Counted from the stretch's first letter, positions 26,009-33,404 are shown. The stretch is DNA of 64,000 nt from JANQJA01 sp965267485 (GCA_965267485.1 OZ254080.1:1-64000); one strand, 5' to 3'. The notes: generated by a model from the letters alone, not told the origin. Translations and numbers: made by a program.

Positions 26009-26656
26009 ATGAATAGCTCAGACAAGCCGAAATTTCTTGATCCTGAACTTTCCAGTAGAAGAGAACTCTTCTTCAGATACTTTCACAGCTACAACAAGAC
26101 GTATCACGAGACGCTGTGGCAACTAGAGGAAGTAAGATTGCTTGTTCGAGTATTACACCATTCGAAACACAACATGTGGGTGTTAAACGAGTCCCTCTAT
26201 AGATATGCAGAATCATCTATCAGTGCGCTTAACTGGCTTGATTCGGGAGCCAAAGATTATCCATTCGTTCATAGGTTCCTTCGAGAATGGCGCAACGAGT
26301 ACCATCACAATGGAAAGTCCGATTTTTATTTTTGCGACTTTGTATTTCACGTGGGCGAAGAAGCCTATGAATTGACGGATGACTACTTTGTCTATCCTAT
26401 GATCGCCTCCAGCGAGCGAATAACAAAACTGTTGCGAGAACACTTCGGTACAGAAAGAGTAGCAACCGACGCTACGGTATATGGACTGGTCGCACATCAT
26501 CACGCGTACATTAAGTCGCTATTCCGGCAATATGAACGACAGTTGCAAAGTGAAATGCCACGCACATTCCTCGTACACAATGACCAGTCCAAGAGGGCGT
26601 TAGTCGGGTCTAGGTTCAAACAGTTTCTATCGGAATCCGAGTTCTGGGGGAGTTAG
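26009..26656 (+). CDS. Cassette protein, unknown function
   Basis: A 215-residue soluble protein with an A+T-rich codon pattern unlike the preceding gene. It is helical with many aromatic residues (FFRYFHSYNKTYHETLWQ, WRNEYHHNGK, LVAHHHAYIKSLFRQYERQ). I start it at ATG 26009 because AAGG lies upstream; a TTG at 25973 would add twelve residues. No motif I recognise, although the RNEYHH segment recalls helices of HEPN-type proteins (not claimed). It is the first gene of the cassette region. Confidence 0.6.
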   Translation: MNSSDKPKFLDPELSSRRELFFRYFHSYNKTYHETLWQLEEVRLLVRVLHHSKHNMWVLNESLYRYAESSISALNWLDSGAKDYPFVHRFLREWRNEYHHNGKSDFYFCDFVFHVGEEAYELTDDYFVYPMIASSERITKLLREHFGTERVATDATVYGLVAHHHAYIKSLFRQYERQLQSEMPRTFLVHNDQSKRALVGSRFKQFLSESEFWGS

Positions 26657-26716
26657 GCTTTGAGATGTGTCTGTCGGAAATTCGTGCGCTGCAAGAGACA
26701 TAGAACAGTCTTTGTT

Positions 26717-27394
26717 ATGACTTGGTACAACATCCGACGGCTGCACTTATCATTGGCTCTTCTGTCTGTGCTAGCCATCTCAATCGCACCGATTGCACAT
26801 GCGCGGCCGATCGAGCCCGCGGCTCACTTAGATCCTGTTAATCGGACTTTGTGGAGCGACGAGACGCTGGGATTACGCTTCACCTATCCCCCAGTATGGG
26901 AGCAAGGGACAGCAACCCAATCCGCGACTCGTGTTGTGATTACATGGCGTCTGACCAAATCCAAGGCCCTGCTCGCCGCCTGCTACATCGAGACGCACGG
27001 ACCAGGTTCTTCCTCCATAGCTAATTTGGGTCCGTCCGATATCCATTCAAATTTCGATTCGATAAAAAACTCAGCATTGCGGAATTATCGTAGTCGAGCA
27101 CCAAACGCCCGGCTAATCGAAGCCCGCGCTGCCATGCAGGATGGTCATCCGGTAATCTTCCTGGTACGAGACGGAACAGTCGAGAATCTAGATCGGAGGA
27201 TTAGCAACAAGTCATATTCCTTGATTACCGCATGGAAAGGAACAGAGGTGAACTTCGAGTGCGGTACGCCAATCTATGGGCCGGAGTACCTTGCTTTAGA
27301 GGGAGGATCGAACCTCATTAATCAGATTGAAGCAGCCATCTTGAATGTAATTATGACGCTTCAATTTGATCGAGCTGAAAGCAATGAGCCTTGA
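26717..27394 (+). CDS. Exported cassette protein, unknown function
   Basis: A 225-residue protein with a signal peptide (LHLSLALLSVLAISIAPIAHA, cleavage near A-R-P) followed by a domain in which FTYPPVWEQG resembles the first strand of PsbP/Mog1-like lipid- or protein-binding folds. Two cysteines (ACYIETHG, NFECGTP) could form a disulfide in the periplasm. ATG 26717 is preferred to the longer frame, whose first residues look like random coding. It has no recognisable enzyme motif. Confidence 0.6.
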   Translation: MTWYNIRRLHLSLALLSVLAISIAPIAHARPIEPAAHLDPVNRTLWSDETLGLRFTYPPVWEQGTATQSATRVVITWRLTKSKALLAACYIETHGPGSSSIANLGPSDIHSNFDSIKNSALRNYRSRAPNARLIEARAAMQDGHPVIFLVRDGTVENLDRRISNKSYSLITAWKGTEVNFECGTPIYGPEYLALEGGSNLINQIEAAILNVIMTLQFDRAESNEP

Positions 27395-27441
27395 GTAGAA
27401 ACCGACTGGACTAGAAGGCTCTTGATTAAAGGAGAGTTGGA

Positions 27442-27735
27442 GTGCTTTCCATCCTTGCTGATCTAGGTGGGGGCTATCTTGTCGCACGCTACGTTAAGAA
27501 TGATTGGCTTGGAGTCTTATGCGCGTTTATCGTTGGGATTGCTGCTGCGTTCTTTGGCGCGAGCTTGGTCTATCTCCTTGCAAAAGATTCTTTCACGGAA
27601 GTCGAAATCGCAAATCGTTTTGTGCTTGGGCTCCTTTGGCACCCAGTTATCGCAGTTGGCGCAATGTTTTGGTTTCGTAGAACTATGCGAAAGACAGAAA
27701 CGGTGGCACGAGAGAACCAAAGTGGCGGAAAATAA
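27442..27735 (+). CDS. Small cassette membrane protein
   Basis: A 97-residue protein with a GTG start after GGAGAG. It has two or three membrane helices (WLGVLCAFIVGIAAAFFGASL, RFVLGLLWHPVIAVGAMFW) and charged ends. The stop (TAA 27733-27735) lies inside the left end of an attC site, as expected of the last gene of a cassette. Function unknown. Confidence 0.65.
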   Translation: MLSILADLGGGYLVARYVKNDWLGVLCAFIVGIAAAFFGASLVYLLAKDSFTEVEIANRFVLGLLWHPVIAVGAMFWFRRTMRKTETVARENQSGGK

Positions 27736-27839
27736 CATGAAGTTGCAATGGGCAGCGTAGCTCCCAGCAGATCCGTCACTCGACATGCATGCGCAAGCCA
27801 AGCGCCAGAACCGCTTTGCCGCATTACTTTGTGTTAGAC
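27730..27839. repeat. attC recombination site 1
   Basis: The left end ATAACATGAAGTTGC and right end GCATTACTTTGTGTTAGAC are imperfect inverted arms, with GTTAGAC fitting the core GTTRRRY. The middle holds GTCACTC, TGCGCAAGC and GCGCCAGAAC, shared in order with attC 2. The site overlaps the upstream stop and precedes the next ATG by five bases. Length about 110 bp, normal for attC. Confidence 0.85.
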
Positions 27840-27844
27840 GCTTT

Positions 27845-28516
27845 ATGACACTAGCCTCGCTAGCGCAGCTCACGGGAATTATAGAATCGCTGGCTACTAT
27901 TGCCGCGATAGTTGTAGGCGGTATCTGGACATACTTCTTGTTTGTCCGCCAGCGTCTCACTTACCCCAAGGCTGCCGTTTCGCATAAGGTAGATTGCTCG
28001 CTGGACTCGGACATTCTGCACGTGAGAGTAGACGTAGCAATCCGCAATGTTGGCACTACAGTTGTTTGTCTCGAAGGAATCGACATTTGGATACAGCTTG
28101 TTCAGCCTTTTCCTGATCACATACTGACCGCCTTAGCCGATGGCACACCCGTCGTGCGAGAGAATGAGATGGATGTTGACTGGCCAATTATTGCTAAGCA
28201 GGATCACAAATGGGCGCGAGGCTCCTACGAAGTTGAACCAGGAGAAGAGCAGGTCCTAAACTTTGACTTTATGATTCCTGGAGGCCCTGAGATGATTCAG
28301 GTCTATAGCTACATCGGAAACAGCGCAAAGCCAAGAGCTGCGATTGGCTGGCGGACAAGTTCATTACATCGTATTGAGGCACATAGCCGACCCCAACCAG
28401 AGCCGGATCGACGGCAAACACCGCCGCGTCGCCCCCCTCCTTCGAACCCGACACCGACTCCGCAGGCGCCGCCAAGGAATCCACCGCCGCCACCACCTAA
28501 ACCAAGAGACAGTTAG
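27845..28516 (+). CDS. Cassette membrane-anchored protein with proline-rich tail
   Basis: A 223-residue protein starting five bases after attC 1. One N-terminal membrane helix (about residues 10-32, IIESLATIAAIVVGGIWTYF) precedes a soluble beta-rich domain (VRVDVAIRNVGTTVVCLEG, WIQLVQPFP) and a 45-residue tail of Pro-rich sequence (RRPPPSNPTPTPQAPP, NPPPPPPKPRDS). The tail probably extends from the membrane and binds another protein. I see no enzymatic motif. Confidence 0.65.
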   Translation: MTLASLAQLTGIIESLATIAAIVVGGIWTYFLFVRQRLTYPKAAVSHKVDCSLDSDILHVRVDVAIRNVGTTVVCLEGIDIWIQLVQPFPDHILTALADGTPVVRENEMDVDWPIIAKQDHKWARGSYEVEPGEEQVLNFDFMIPGGPEMIQVYSYIGNSAKPRAAIGWRTSSLHRIEAHSRPQPEPDRRQTPPRRPPPSNPTPTPQAPPRNPPPPPPKPRDS

Positions 28517-28529
28517 CGTCTGGCGCGTG

Positions 28530-28595
28530 CTTAGGTTCAAGTTTGAACTGCAAAGACCTTCGTAGTACGGCCTTGCCCAGCCCCCGAGCTTTAGG
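28530..28595. repeat. Right-edge element, copy 1
   Basis: CTTAGGTTCAAG TTTGAACTGCAA starts a segment found again at 34169 and 38849. It includes the dyad TTCAA-GT-TTGAA. The copy breaks off after about 65 bases where a REP pair begins. The 631-bp gap after the previous gene (28517-29147) holds only this element, REP pair A, an IS1182 remnant and the 180-bp repeat. Confidence 0.6.
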
Positions 28596-28600
28596 GGAAA

Positions 28601-28678
28601 GATCAGAGTAAAGTGCCAGAGTAAGCTCGGTGCTGACAAGAATTCACGAAATTCACACTGGCACTTTGCTCGGACCCC
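28601..28678. repeat. REP pair (REPIN-like hairpin) A
   Basis: Arms AGAGTAAAGTGCCAGAGT and ACACTGGCACTTTGCTC face each other around a 32-base spacer; two arm positions differ from copies B and C. The GGGTC/GACCC edges are typical of gammaproteobacterial REP sequences tied to RAYT transposases. Confidence 0.65.
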
Positions 28679-28683
28679 AACCT

Positions 28684-28986
28684 TCCCTTTGGATGACTGC
28701 CGGGCCTGTTCCCTGCAGACGCAGCAGCCGAAGAAGACGGGTCGGCAGGTCCGGATACTGAAAGGGCAGGATGCGGATGACAATACGCTCGAACGCATGA
28801 AGCGGAAGATCGACTCGCCCGCGGGGCGATAGATTTACGAGCGGCGACTGGCATCGTTGAACCCGTCTTTGGCAACACACGCCACAAAGCGGCTCGATCG
28901 GTTCCGGCATCGTGGCAAGCCCAAGGTCAACGCCAGCGGTTGATGTTCTGCTTGGTCCACAATATCGAAAAGTTGCAAAGGTATGG
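28684..28986 (+). pseudogene. IS1182-family transposase remnant, copy 1
   Basis: The 3' end of an IS1182-type transposase is readable across shifting frames: KKTGRQVRILK, RMKRKIDSPAGR (followed by a stop), YERRLAS, TKRLDRFRHRGKPKVNA and NIEKLQ. The N-terminal three quarters, including most of the catalytic core, are missing, and frameshifts and an internal TAG break the rest. It cannot make a working transposase. Confidence 0.75.
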
Positions 28987-29136
28987 CAGCCTCACCGTAT
29001 GATGAGGCTGGCGTTGGGCTGTACGCTGTGGAAGATAGTCAGAAAGTGAAGGAGCGCGTTCCGATATGCGAGAGACTTTCAATGAGCAGCTGGCGTGGAC
29101 TGTGCACTGCGGTCTAAACCTACAGCCTCGTTATAC
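28957..29136. repeat. 180-bp cassette-leader repeat, copy 1
   Basis: Begins with the IS1182 3' coding end (CCACAATATCGA) and holds the hairpin CAGCCTCA/TGAGGCTG. It continues through GATAGTCAGAAAGTGAAGG and ends CTACAGCCTCGTTATAC, eleven bases ahead of the ATG at 29148. Copies lie at 33689 and 37965. The end resembles the right end of attC (CGTTRRRY in the other copies). Confidence 0.7.
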
Positions 29137-29147
29137 CGCTTAGGACT

Positions 29148-29957
29148 ATGTTGATCCCTACCAACCGAACGATCTCTGTAGATGAAGGTGTGCCCACTGA
29201 TCTAACAGAGCAATCACTCACAAATCACCAGTTTCTACGTTTGGTAGCCGTTAGAAAGCGTTTCGTTCGATGCAATTTTAGCAACTCAGAGTTCGATTCC
29301 TGCCACATCAGAAATTGCGAATTTGACTCCTGCAACTTTACGGGGGCCAGATTCAGTGGTACCAACTTGCGCGGGTCGACTTTCCGATGCTGCAACTTCG
29401 ATTATGCTGAATTCAACAATACACAGGTCGAATCGGATATCTTCGATAGCAATTGCCCTGACAGAGAGAACATCCTCCAGAAATTTGCACGTTCTTTAAG
29501 AACAAACTTCCAACAAATAGGAGACTCCGAGGGGGCAAATAGGGCAATCGTGCTTGAGCTAGAGGCAACTCGTGTACACCTCAAAAAGGCTTGGCATTCG
29601 GAGACACCATATTATCGGGACAAGTATTCCGGTCTGAAACGGGCGCTGATGTTCTTCAACTGGCTTAAGTTCGAAGCGCTTCACCACTTCTGGGGTAATG
29701 GAGAGAGCCTCCTGAAGTTGCTGCGCTCGATCCTAGTGCTTCTTATCGTGATCGCCGCATTCGAAGTCTACCTCCTCCGAGATTACAACAGGGTTAGCGA
29801 ATATATCTCAGCGCTGACTTCCGCACCGCAGATCTTTCTCGGGATTACCCAACCTGTGGCCTATGACGGCATGGCCTTGGCCATTATAGCGAGCGCTCGG
29901 TATGTCCTTTTCGCGTGTTTGGTCTCTGTCTTCATCAAGAGGATGAGTCGGCGATGA
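29148..29957 (+). CDS. Pentapeptide-repeat membrane protein
   Basis: A 269-residue protein. The first 105 residues contain about ten pentapeptide repeats with aromatic centres (FVRCNFSNSEFDSCHIRNCE, FSGTNLRGSTF), which form a right-handed beta helix. A conserved linker follows (FARSLRTNFQQIGDSEGANR, HSETPYYRDKYSGLKRALM), then two or three membrane helices (LLRSILVLLIVIAAFEVYL, ALAIIASARYVLFACLVSVF). The linker type also occurs in bacterial pentapeptide channel-like proteins. Its stop overlaps the next gene's start (ATGA). It is first of three genes that share the cassette ending at attC 2. A membrane effector role is my inference. Confidence 0.8.
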   Translation: MLIPTNRTISVDEGVPTDLTEQSLTNHQFLRLVAVRKRFVRCNFSNSEFDSCHIRNCEFDSCNFTGARFSGTNLRGSTFRCCNFDYAEFNNTQVESDIFDSNCPDRENILQKFARSLRTNFQQIGDSEGANRAIVLELEATRVHLKKAWHSETPYYRDKYSGLKRALMFFNWLKFEALHHFWGNGESLLKLLRSILVLLIVIAAFEVYLLRDYNRVSEYISALTSAPQIFLGITQPVAYDGMALAIIASARYVLFACLVSVFIKRMSRR

Positions 29958-30589
29958 CCCACGTATATGCTTTCGGGTCTATATGTAGAGGAGAAGTCGC
30001 GCCAGACTCTGATGTGGATCTCCTTGCTCTAGTAGATGGTCGAGACGATAGGTTCTCGGGCGAACAGTTCTCAATCTATACATATAGGCGAATAGAGAAA
30101 CTATGGCGAGAGGGCAACGCCTTCGCCTGGCACTTAGCTCTTGAGAGGGCTCTCATATTCTCTAGCGACGGCAAGGACTTCCTAGCGAGCTTAGGAATGC
30201 CTGCTAGTTACAGCTTCGCCGAACGTGATAGTGACAGGCTTGTTCGTATTTTTCGAGACGCACTTGATTGTGTAGCGAGTCCCGAATCAAGAAGTATTGT
30301 GTTCGAGTTCGGCTCAATCTATTTGGCCATTCGAAACCTAGCCACTTGCTACTCTTTGGTAAATAGCGCAGAACCTGTATTTAGTCGAGACGCACCGCTT
30401 TTGTTAGATGACCGCAGCCTAGACGTACCGCCTAGCGTGTATTCCACGTTGCTGCGCTGCAGAATTCTCTCAACCAGAGGTAAGGGGAAAATGGTTTCAG
30501 AAGAAGAACTTAACCAAGTACTCTGCGAACTGGATAATCTAGAAAACTGGGTAAATAAAATTTCGGAGGCTGTGAAAAATGTCCGATGA
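29954..30589 (+). CDS. Minimal nucleotidyltransferase-like protein
   Basis: A 211-residue protein opening with a nucleotidyltransferase signature: G8-S9 (AFGSICRGE) and the metal-binding D20-x-D22 (PDSDVDLLAL). This matches MNT-type enzymes, which put AMP or another nucleotide on a partner. The remaining residues are helical (SRSIVFEFGSIYLAIRNLA, SVYSTLLRCRILS) and resemble the attached helical domain of such enzymes, but I find no RNase motif of HEPN toxins (R-x4-6-H). It overlaps the upstream and downstream genes, showing a coupled three-gene unit. It may control the pentapeptide membrane protein. Confidence 0.8.
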   Translation: MTHVYAFGSICRGEVAPDSDVDLLALVDGRDDRFSGEQFSIYTYRRIEKLWREGNAFAWHLALERALIFSSDGKDFLASLGMPASYSFAERDSDRLVRIFRDALDCVASPESRSIVFEFGSIYLAIRNLATCYSLVNSAEPVFSRDAPLLLDDRSLDVPPSVYSTLLRCRILSTRGKGKMVSEEELNQVLCELDNLENWVNKISEAVKNVR

Positions 30590-30866
30590 ATTCGTGAACC
30601 GATATCGTCGGCAGCGTGAAGTCGTCTACATTGTCAATAGCAGCATGACTCTTGAAGAAGAACTATGTGGGCTGTCTGCATCGGCGATCGATAGGTGGAA
30701 GGCAACGAACAATGTCTCCGATGAGCACGTGGTAGAAACCCTCCGCGAGATAGCGTCGCTGCTGTTTTTTCTGTCAACCAAGAGCCAAGACCCAGTTAGC
30801 GACCGGTATAGAGAACGGCTCGGTAAACTTGATCTAGCAATCGAGGAGCTTAGGCGCGCGGTATAA
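30579..30866 (+). CDS. Small helical protein of the nucleotidyltransferase cassette
   Basis: A 95-residue protein that starts 11 bases before the nucleotidyltransferase stop. It is charged and helical (RREVVYIVNSSMTLEEELCG-like; VVETLREIASLLFFLSTKS; LGKLDLAIEELRRAV). Its stop TAA lies inside attC 2, confirming it belongs to the cassette. It could be a partner or regulatory subunit; the family is unknown to me. Confidence 0.65.
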   Translation: MSDEFVNRYRRQREVVYIVNSSMTLEEELCGLSASAIDRWKATNNVSDEHVVETLREIASLLFFLSTKSQDPVSDRYRERLGKLDLAIEELRRAV

Positions 30867-30959
30867 CACGAAGTTGAAGCAGACCAATGAACCTGTCACT
30901 CCGCTTGCTTGCGCAAGCTCCGCGCCAGAACAGTCTGGCAGCTTGACTTGGTGTTAGGC
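30861..30959. repeat. attC recombination site 2
   Basis: The left arm TATAACACGAAGTTGAAGC pairs with the right arm GCTTGACTTGGTGTTAGGC, with extra unpaired bases as in normal attC. The core GTTAGGC fits GTTRRRY. GTCACTC, TGCGCAAGC and GCGCCAGAAC lie between, in the same order as in attC 1. About 99 bp, overlapping the stop of the small upstream gene. Confidence 0.9.
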
Positions 30960-30978
30960 ATCAAATTCAGAGACCGTC

Positions 30979-31827
30979 ATGTCACTTGATAAGCTCAATA
31001 TCCGAGGTAAGAGAGCTACGAAGACTGCCGGAGGGCAGGTAGTCTTCAAAGTGGCTGATACCCATACGTTGATACAAGCCGCAGGCTATCTAAAGCATGT
31101 CGGTGGAACACAAAATTCGGAACTTGTTTTCTTCCGAGGTGAGTCAAAACTCTATCCGACACTTTCGCCTACTGCGCTTCGGAATATCACATCGCATCGA
31201 GCAGTATCGAAAGCCATCCAAAGGATCAATCAATCTAAGCTACATTTTTCGAAACCCTTAAAAGCCACTGGTGACTACGCTCATGAGGCATTACTCCAAC
31301 ACTATGGGCTCAAAACTACATGGATCGACGTTGTAGACAACATTTGGGTGGCTCTTTGGTTCGCCTGCCACAATGCCAAAGCCGTTGGTCCATGTGGTGA
31401 ATACATGCACTTTGAGCGGCGGACTCCGAGGCTAGACCCAACTGGCAAAGCGTATGTATTGTTAGTTGCAGCAGATTTGGTCACGCCTGACAAGTATAGG
31501 CCTGGCTTCTATGCTGGAGCGAATTCCGAACTCATTGATCTAAGGATTGCGGCACCTTCGGTGTTCGTTCGACCGCACGCACAACACGGGTTGTTGCTTC
31601 GAAAGAAAGGAAACACAGTACAAAGGCCAGTAGATTACAGCGATCAAATTCGCGGTGTGTTGGAGATTGAATTAGAAGACGCTCTTGAGTGGCTCGGAGA
31701 CAGTACGGCACTAAGTACACATAGCCTGTTCCCACCACCGTCATATGATAATGGATACGGGAACTTGTTGAGCGTTAATTTTCAAGGTGCTCGCAACATA
31801 GGCTGCATTTCGCATATCGGTGCTTGA
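30979..31827 (+). CDS. FRG-domain protein
   Basis: A 282-residue protein with the FRG domain signature: FFRGESKLYPTLSPTAL, then ALLQHYGLKTTWIDVVDNIW followed by VALWFACHNA, then the C-terminal PSVFVRPHAQHGLLLRKKG and QHG motif. FRG is a catalytic-like fold of unknown chemistry and is often found in phage-defence or toxin settings. It begins 20 bases after attC 2, so it is the start of its own cassette. The 31828-32482 gap holds its decayed cassette end, REP pair B and an IS3 remnant. Confidence 0.85.
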   Translation: MSLDKLNIRGKRATKTAGGQVVFKVADTHTLIQAAGYLKHVGGTQNSELVFFRGESKLYPTLSPTALRNITSHRAVSKAIQRINQSKLHFSKPLKATGDYAHEALLQHYGLKTTWIDVVDNIWVALWFACHNAKAVGPCGEYMHFERRTPRLDPTGKAYVLLVAADLVTPDKYRPGFYAGANSELIDLRIAAPSVFVRPHAQHGLLLRKKGNTVQRPVDYSDQIRGVLEIELEDALEWLGDSTALSTHSLFPPPSYDNGYGNLLSVNFQGARNIGCISHIGA

Positions 31828-31829
31828 TG

Positions 31830-31955
31830 CCGAACATGAAGTTTATGGACTCCCTGGTCAACCCTTTGTTTCCTTCCGATCTAAGGGGTCAGAGTAGAGT
31901 GCCAGAGTAAGCTCGCTGCTGATAGAAATTCACTCTGGCACTTTACTCAGGCCCC
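31830..31955. repeat. Cassette-end repeat with REP pair B
   Basis: CCGAACATGAAG followed by ACTCCCTG and then a REP pair (31885-31955: arms AGAGTAGAGTGCCAGAGT and CACTCTGGCACTTTACTC, edges GGGGTC/GGCCCC). The same 126 bp recurs at 33278-33404. The first bases look like the left half of an attC (compare AACATGAAG in attC 1). It ends where the IS3 remnant begins. Confidence 0.65.
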
Positions 31956-31957
31956 AA

Positions 31958-32345
31958 CCTTCGGCAGGTGATTGGCTGGTCAATTGATGACCAGAGGATC
32001 ATTGACCTCGTTCGAAATGCATTCAACATGTCGGTCGCGAAGCGTGATGTGCAACCCGGTCTTGTCCTGCACTCGGATCGCGGCGTGCAGTACCGCGCCT
32101 GGGAGTATCAGGCTGCGCTCGAATCACACGAAGTCACGCCGAGCATGAGTCGCAAGGGCAACTGCGGGGACAATGCGGCGATGGAGTCATTCTTCTCACG
32201 CGTGAAGGTCGAACTTCTCTACGCGGAACAATATGCGAGGCTGGACGCCGCGTCCCGTAGCGTCTTCGGGTACATCGCAGTGTTCTACAACCGGGTGCGA
32301 CGGCACTCCGCCATCGGTTACCAGAGCCCGGTCAAGTTTGAGTAG
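31958..32345 (+). pseudogene. IS3-family transposase remnant (C-terminal DDE part)
   Basis: The last 125 residues of an IS3-type OrfB: IGWSIDDQRIIDLVRNAF, VLHSDRGVQYRAWEYQAAL (second catalytic Asp), CGDNAAMESFFSRVKVELLY (catalytic Glu) and YNRVRRHSAIGYQSPVKFE. The N-terminal half with the first Asp is missing, and the sequence starts abruptly at the end of REP pair B. Non-functional. Confidence 0.85.
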
Positions 32346-32447
32346 GCTTACGCACAGTGTGCATAAACCTAACGATTAACGTGTCCACTTCTTGTGGGTA
32401 GGCCCAGGACCCGAATGGCTCCTCCCATGACCCTACTCACGAATTTC

Positions 32448-32485
32448 TTGACACCTTTTGACCATCCTCCCAAAATGGGAGGATG
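32448..32485 (+). promoter_or_regulatory. higBA promoter and operator palindrome
   Basis: TTGACA (32448-32453) is followed after 17 bases by CAAAAT (32471-32476). CATCCTCCCA/TGGGAGGATG (32463-32485) is a perfect 10-bp inverted repeat with an AAA loop. It covers the -10 box, the GGGAGG ribosome site and the ATG of higB. Autorepression by the antitoxin is likely. Confidence 0.55.
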
Positions 32486-32776
32486 AGGATCATTGCAAAG
32501 AAGACACTGAGGCAATTCTGGGAAGCCAACCCAGCTGCCCGATCCCAGCTTGAAGCGTGGTTCTCAGAAGCGAAATCGGCGGACTGGAAGAGTCCAGCTG
32601 ATGTAAAAGAGAAGTATCGAAGCGCCAGTATTCTTCAAGGTGGTCGTGTCGTATTCAACATTAAGGGGAACGATTACCGATTAGTTGCAAAGATCAATTA
32701 TGAGTACCGAGTCATTTATATTCGATTTGTAGGTACGCATGAGGAATATGACGCAATAGATGCAAACGAGGTATAG
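32483..32776 (+). CDS. higB: HigB-type toxin (mRNA interferase family)
   Basis: A 97-residue HigB/RelE-superfamily toxin. Seen: MRIIAKKTLRQFWEANPAAR, the WKSPADVKEKYRSASIL stretch, GGRVVFNIKGNDYRLVAKI and RVIYIRFVGTHEEYDAID, all typical of the HigB_toxin family. These toxins cut mRNA on the ribosome. It is followed by the antitoxin gene four bases on, in toxin-first order. A palindrome covers its start site. Its place in the cassette region fits the known role of toxin-antitoxin pairs in stabilising arrays. Confidence 0.9.
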   Translation: MRIIAKKTLRQFWEANPAARSQLEAWFSEAKSADWKSPADVKEKYRSASILQGGRVVFNIKGNDYRLVAKINYEYRVIYIRFVGTHEEYDAIDANEV

Positions 32777-32780
32777 ATCT

Positions 32781-33269
32781 ATGGATGTGAGACCGATTAA
32801 GACAGAGCGTGACTATGAGATGGCCCTCGAACGAATTGATGAGCTTATGGATGCGACTTACGGCTCCGATGAAGGCGATGAGCTAGATGTTCTAGTAACG
32901 TTAGTCGAGGCCTACGAAACTGATAAGTATGAAATTCCCGATGCTGATCCAGTTGAGGCCATCAAATTTGTAATGGACCAAAGAGGCCTGAAAGCGAAGG
33001 ACCTTGTGCCAATCTTCGGCACATCTGGAAGGGCGTCTGAAGTTCTGAATTATCAGCGTTCACTTTCAATCCAGATGATCCGACGCATTCGCTCTTCTTA
33101 CGACATTCCCGCGGAAGTCTTAATCAAGGACTATAGACTAAAGGAAAAAGAAGTTAAGGGGCATATGGCCAAGTCTGTCGCAGGCTCAAAGGTCTTCGGG
33201 AAAGTGGCGAAGAAAAAGGCTAAAACAAAAAGGACAACGGGCCGAAAGGTCAAGACTCGGCAAGGATAG
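32781..33269 (+). CDS. higA: HigA-type antitoxin
   Basis: A 162-residue antitoxin and autorepressor. Seen: TERDYEMALERIDELMDATYG, YEIPDADPVEAIKFVMDQRGL, the helix-turn-helix LVPIFGTSGRASEVLNYQRSLS and IRRIRSSYDIPAEVLIKDY. The usual family length is about 120-140; here a lysine-rich tail of some 35 residues (HMAKSVAGSKVFGKVA, KKKAKTKRTTGRKVK) is added and may bind nucleic acid. I start it at ATG 32781, four bases after the toxin stop. No attC follows directly; the decayed end repeat starts at 33278. Confidence 0.9.
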   Translation: MDVRPIKTERDYEMALERIDELMDATYGSDEGDELDVLVTLVEAYETDKYEIPDADPVEAIKFVMDQRGLKAKDLVPIFGTSGRASEVLNYQRSLSIQMIRRIRSSYDIPAEVLIKDYRLKEKEVKGHMAKSVAGSKVFGKVAKKKAKTKRTTGRKVKTRQG

Positions 33270-33277
33270 CCGAGGTA

Positions 33278-33404
33278 CCGAACATGAAGTCTGGGGACTC
33301 CCTGTTCAACCGATTGTCTCCCCCCAGATCTAGGGGATCAGAGTAAAGTGCCACAGTAAGCTCGCTACTGATCAAAATTCACTCTGGCACTTTACTCGGG
33401 TCCC
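33278..33404. repeat. Cassette-end repeat with REP pair C
   Basis: A second copy of the 31830 repeat: CCGAACATGAAG at the start, then a REP pair (33333-33404: arms AGAGTAAAGTGCCACAGT and CACTCTGGCACTTTACTC). Preceded by TAC, the first bases read TACCGAAC, the near complement of GTTAGGTA at 33862. The 33270-33906 gap holds only this repeat, an IS1182 remnant and the 180-bp repeat. Confidence 0.65.

Noticed and set aside
26585..26658. attC at the end of the first cassette gene
   Set aside because: GTTAGGC (26652-26658) fits a core, but no complementary left end lies within 150 bases upstream, so it is probably chance.
29285..29300. tRNA T-loop (GTTCGATTC)
   Set aside because: It lies inside the pentapeptide-repeat coding frame, and no acceptor stem, anticodon arm or CCA is found around it.
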